From Clostridia bacterium (lineage in GTDB: Bacteria > Bacillota > Clostridia > Christensenellales > Aristaeellaceae), in assembly GCA_017620115.1 (NCBI GenBank), contig JAFZRB010000191.1, positions 1 through 15,005 of the forward strand: a stretch of 15,005 bases of DNA, in the 5' to 3' direction. The first letter of the stretch is position 1. Each line of letters begins with the position of its first letter. A model generated the notes under the pieces. The model was not told where the DNA came from. It was given only the letters and a program-made list of their open reading frames with translations, and made no database searches. Position numbers and translations under genes: made by a program. Below are positions 14,978 to 15,005 of the stretch, piece after piece.

Positions 14978-15005
14978 ATGAACGCCATCCGTTTGAAAAC
15001 CGAGC
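14978..15005 (+). CDS. start of a downstream gene, 3' partial
   Basis: ATG at 14978 opens MNAIRLKTE and runs off the window. AAGGAG (14962-14967) lies 10 bases upstream, and the gap to the transporter stop is one base, so it is the next gene of the GH3-transporter operon. The opening resembles that of some alpha-L-rhamnosidase-like (GH78) proteins, but nine residues are too few for an assignment. Confidence 0.6.

Noticed and set aside
13846..14988. A 380-codon minus-strand frame opposite the GPH transporter.
   Set aside because: Highly charged, His/Asp/Gln-rich shadow of a membrane protein gene.
1..15005. Search for CRISPR arrays, tRNA or rRNA genes, transposases, phage genes and defence systems.
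   Set aside because: No regularly spaced repeats, RNA gene signatures, transposase motifs or defence domains were seen on either strand.

Overview
The window looks like a GC-rich (roughly 60%) low-copy-IS chromosome segment of an anaerobic Firmicute, probably class Clostridia from a gut or rumen habitat. This is inferred from strong AGGAGG-type ribosome binding sites, an LplABC-type sugar ABC importer without its own ATPase, a GPH-family sugar symporter, intracellular GH51-like and GH3 glycosidases with Firmicute-like C-terminal regions, and a PreP-like protease with SLH-like repeats. No rRNA, tRNA, CRISPR array, insertion sequence or phage gene is visible. No gene-free stretch exceeds 300 bases.

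Layout. (1) Bases 1-2760: 3' part of a large M16C (presequence-protease-like) metallopeptidase gene ending in an SLH-like module, closed by a good intrinsic terminator. (2) 2919-8193, plus strand: an extended -10 promoter overlapped by a possible cre site, then a secreted solute-binding protein, a 12-bp-stem terminator, two LplB/LplC-type permeases and a divergent GH51-like glycosidase. The internal terminator lies between the binding protein and the permeases, a classic way to make more binding protein than membrane channel. (3) 8382-9895, minus strand: a TetR regulator and an alpha/beta hydrolase with a 4-base ATGA overlap, read from a near-consensus promoter with a perfect palindrome at its start site. 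This pair is visibly less GC-rich and is probably an unrelated insertion. (4) 10024-15005: an AraC-family regulator (minus) divergent from a plus-strand GH3 beta-glycosidase, a GPH/MFS sugar transporter and the first codons of another gene. The AraC/GH3 intergenic region carries an exact 8-base direct repeat with 20-bp periodicity, placed as expected for an AraC-type operator.

How it fits together (inference): two glycan-use modules. One imports oligosaccharides through an ABC transporter and trims them in the cytoplasm with a GH51-like enzyme (arabinose-containing substrates are the best guess). The other imports a glycoside through a cation symporter and cleaves it with a GH3 enzyme under AraC control. 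I found no clearly new system. The points most worth checking are the divergent GH51-like enzyme, the binding protein lacking a lipobox, the internal terminator, the two operator candidates and the SLH-tagged protease.
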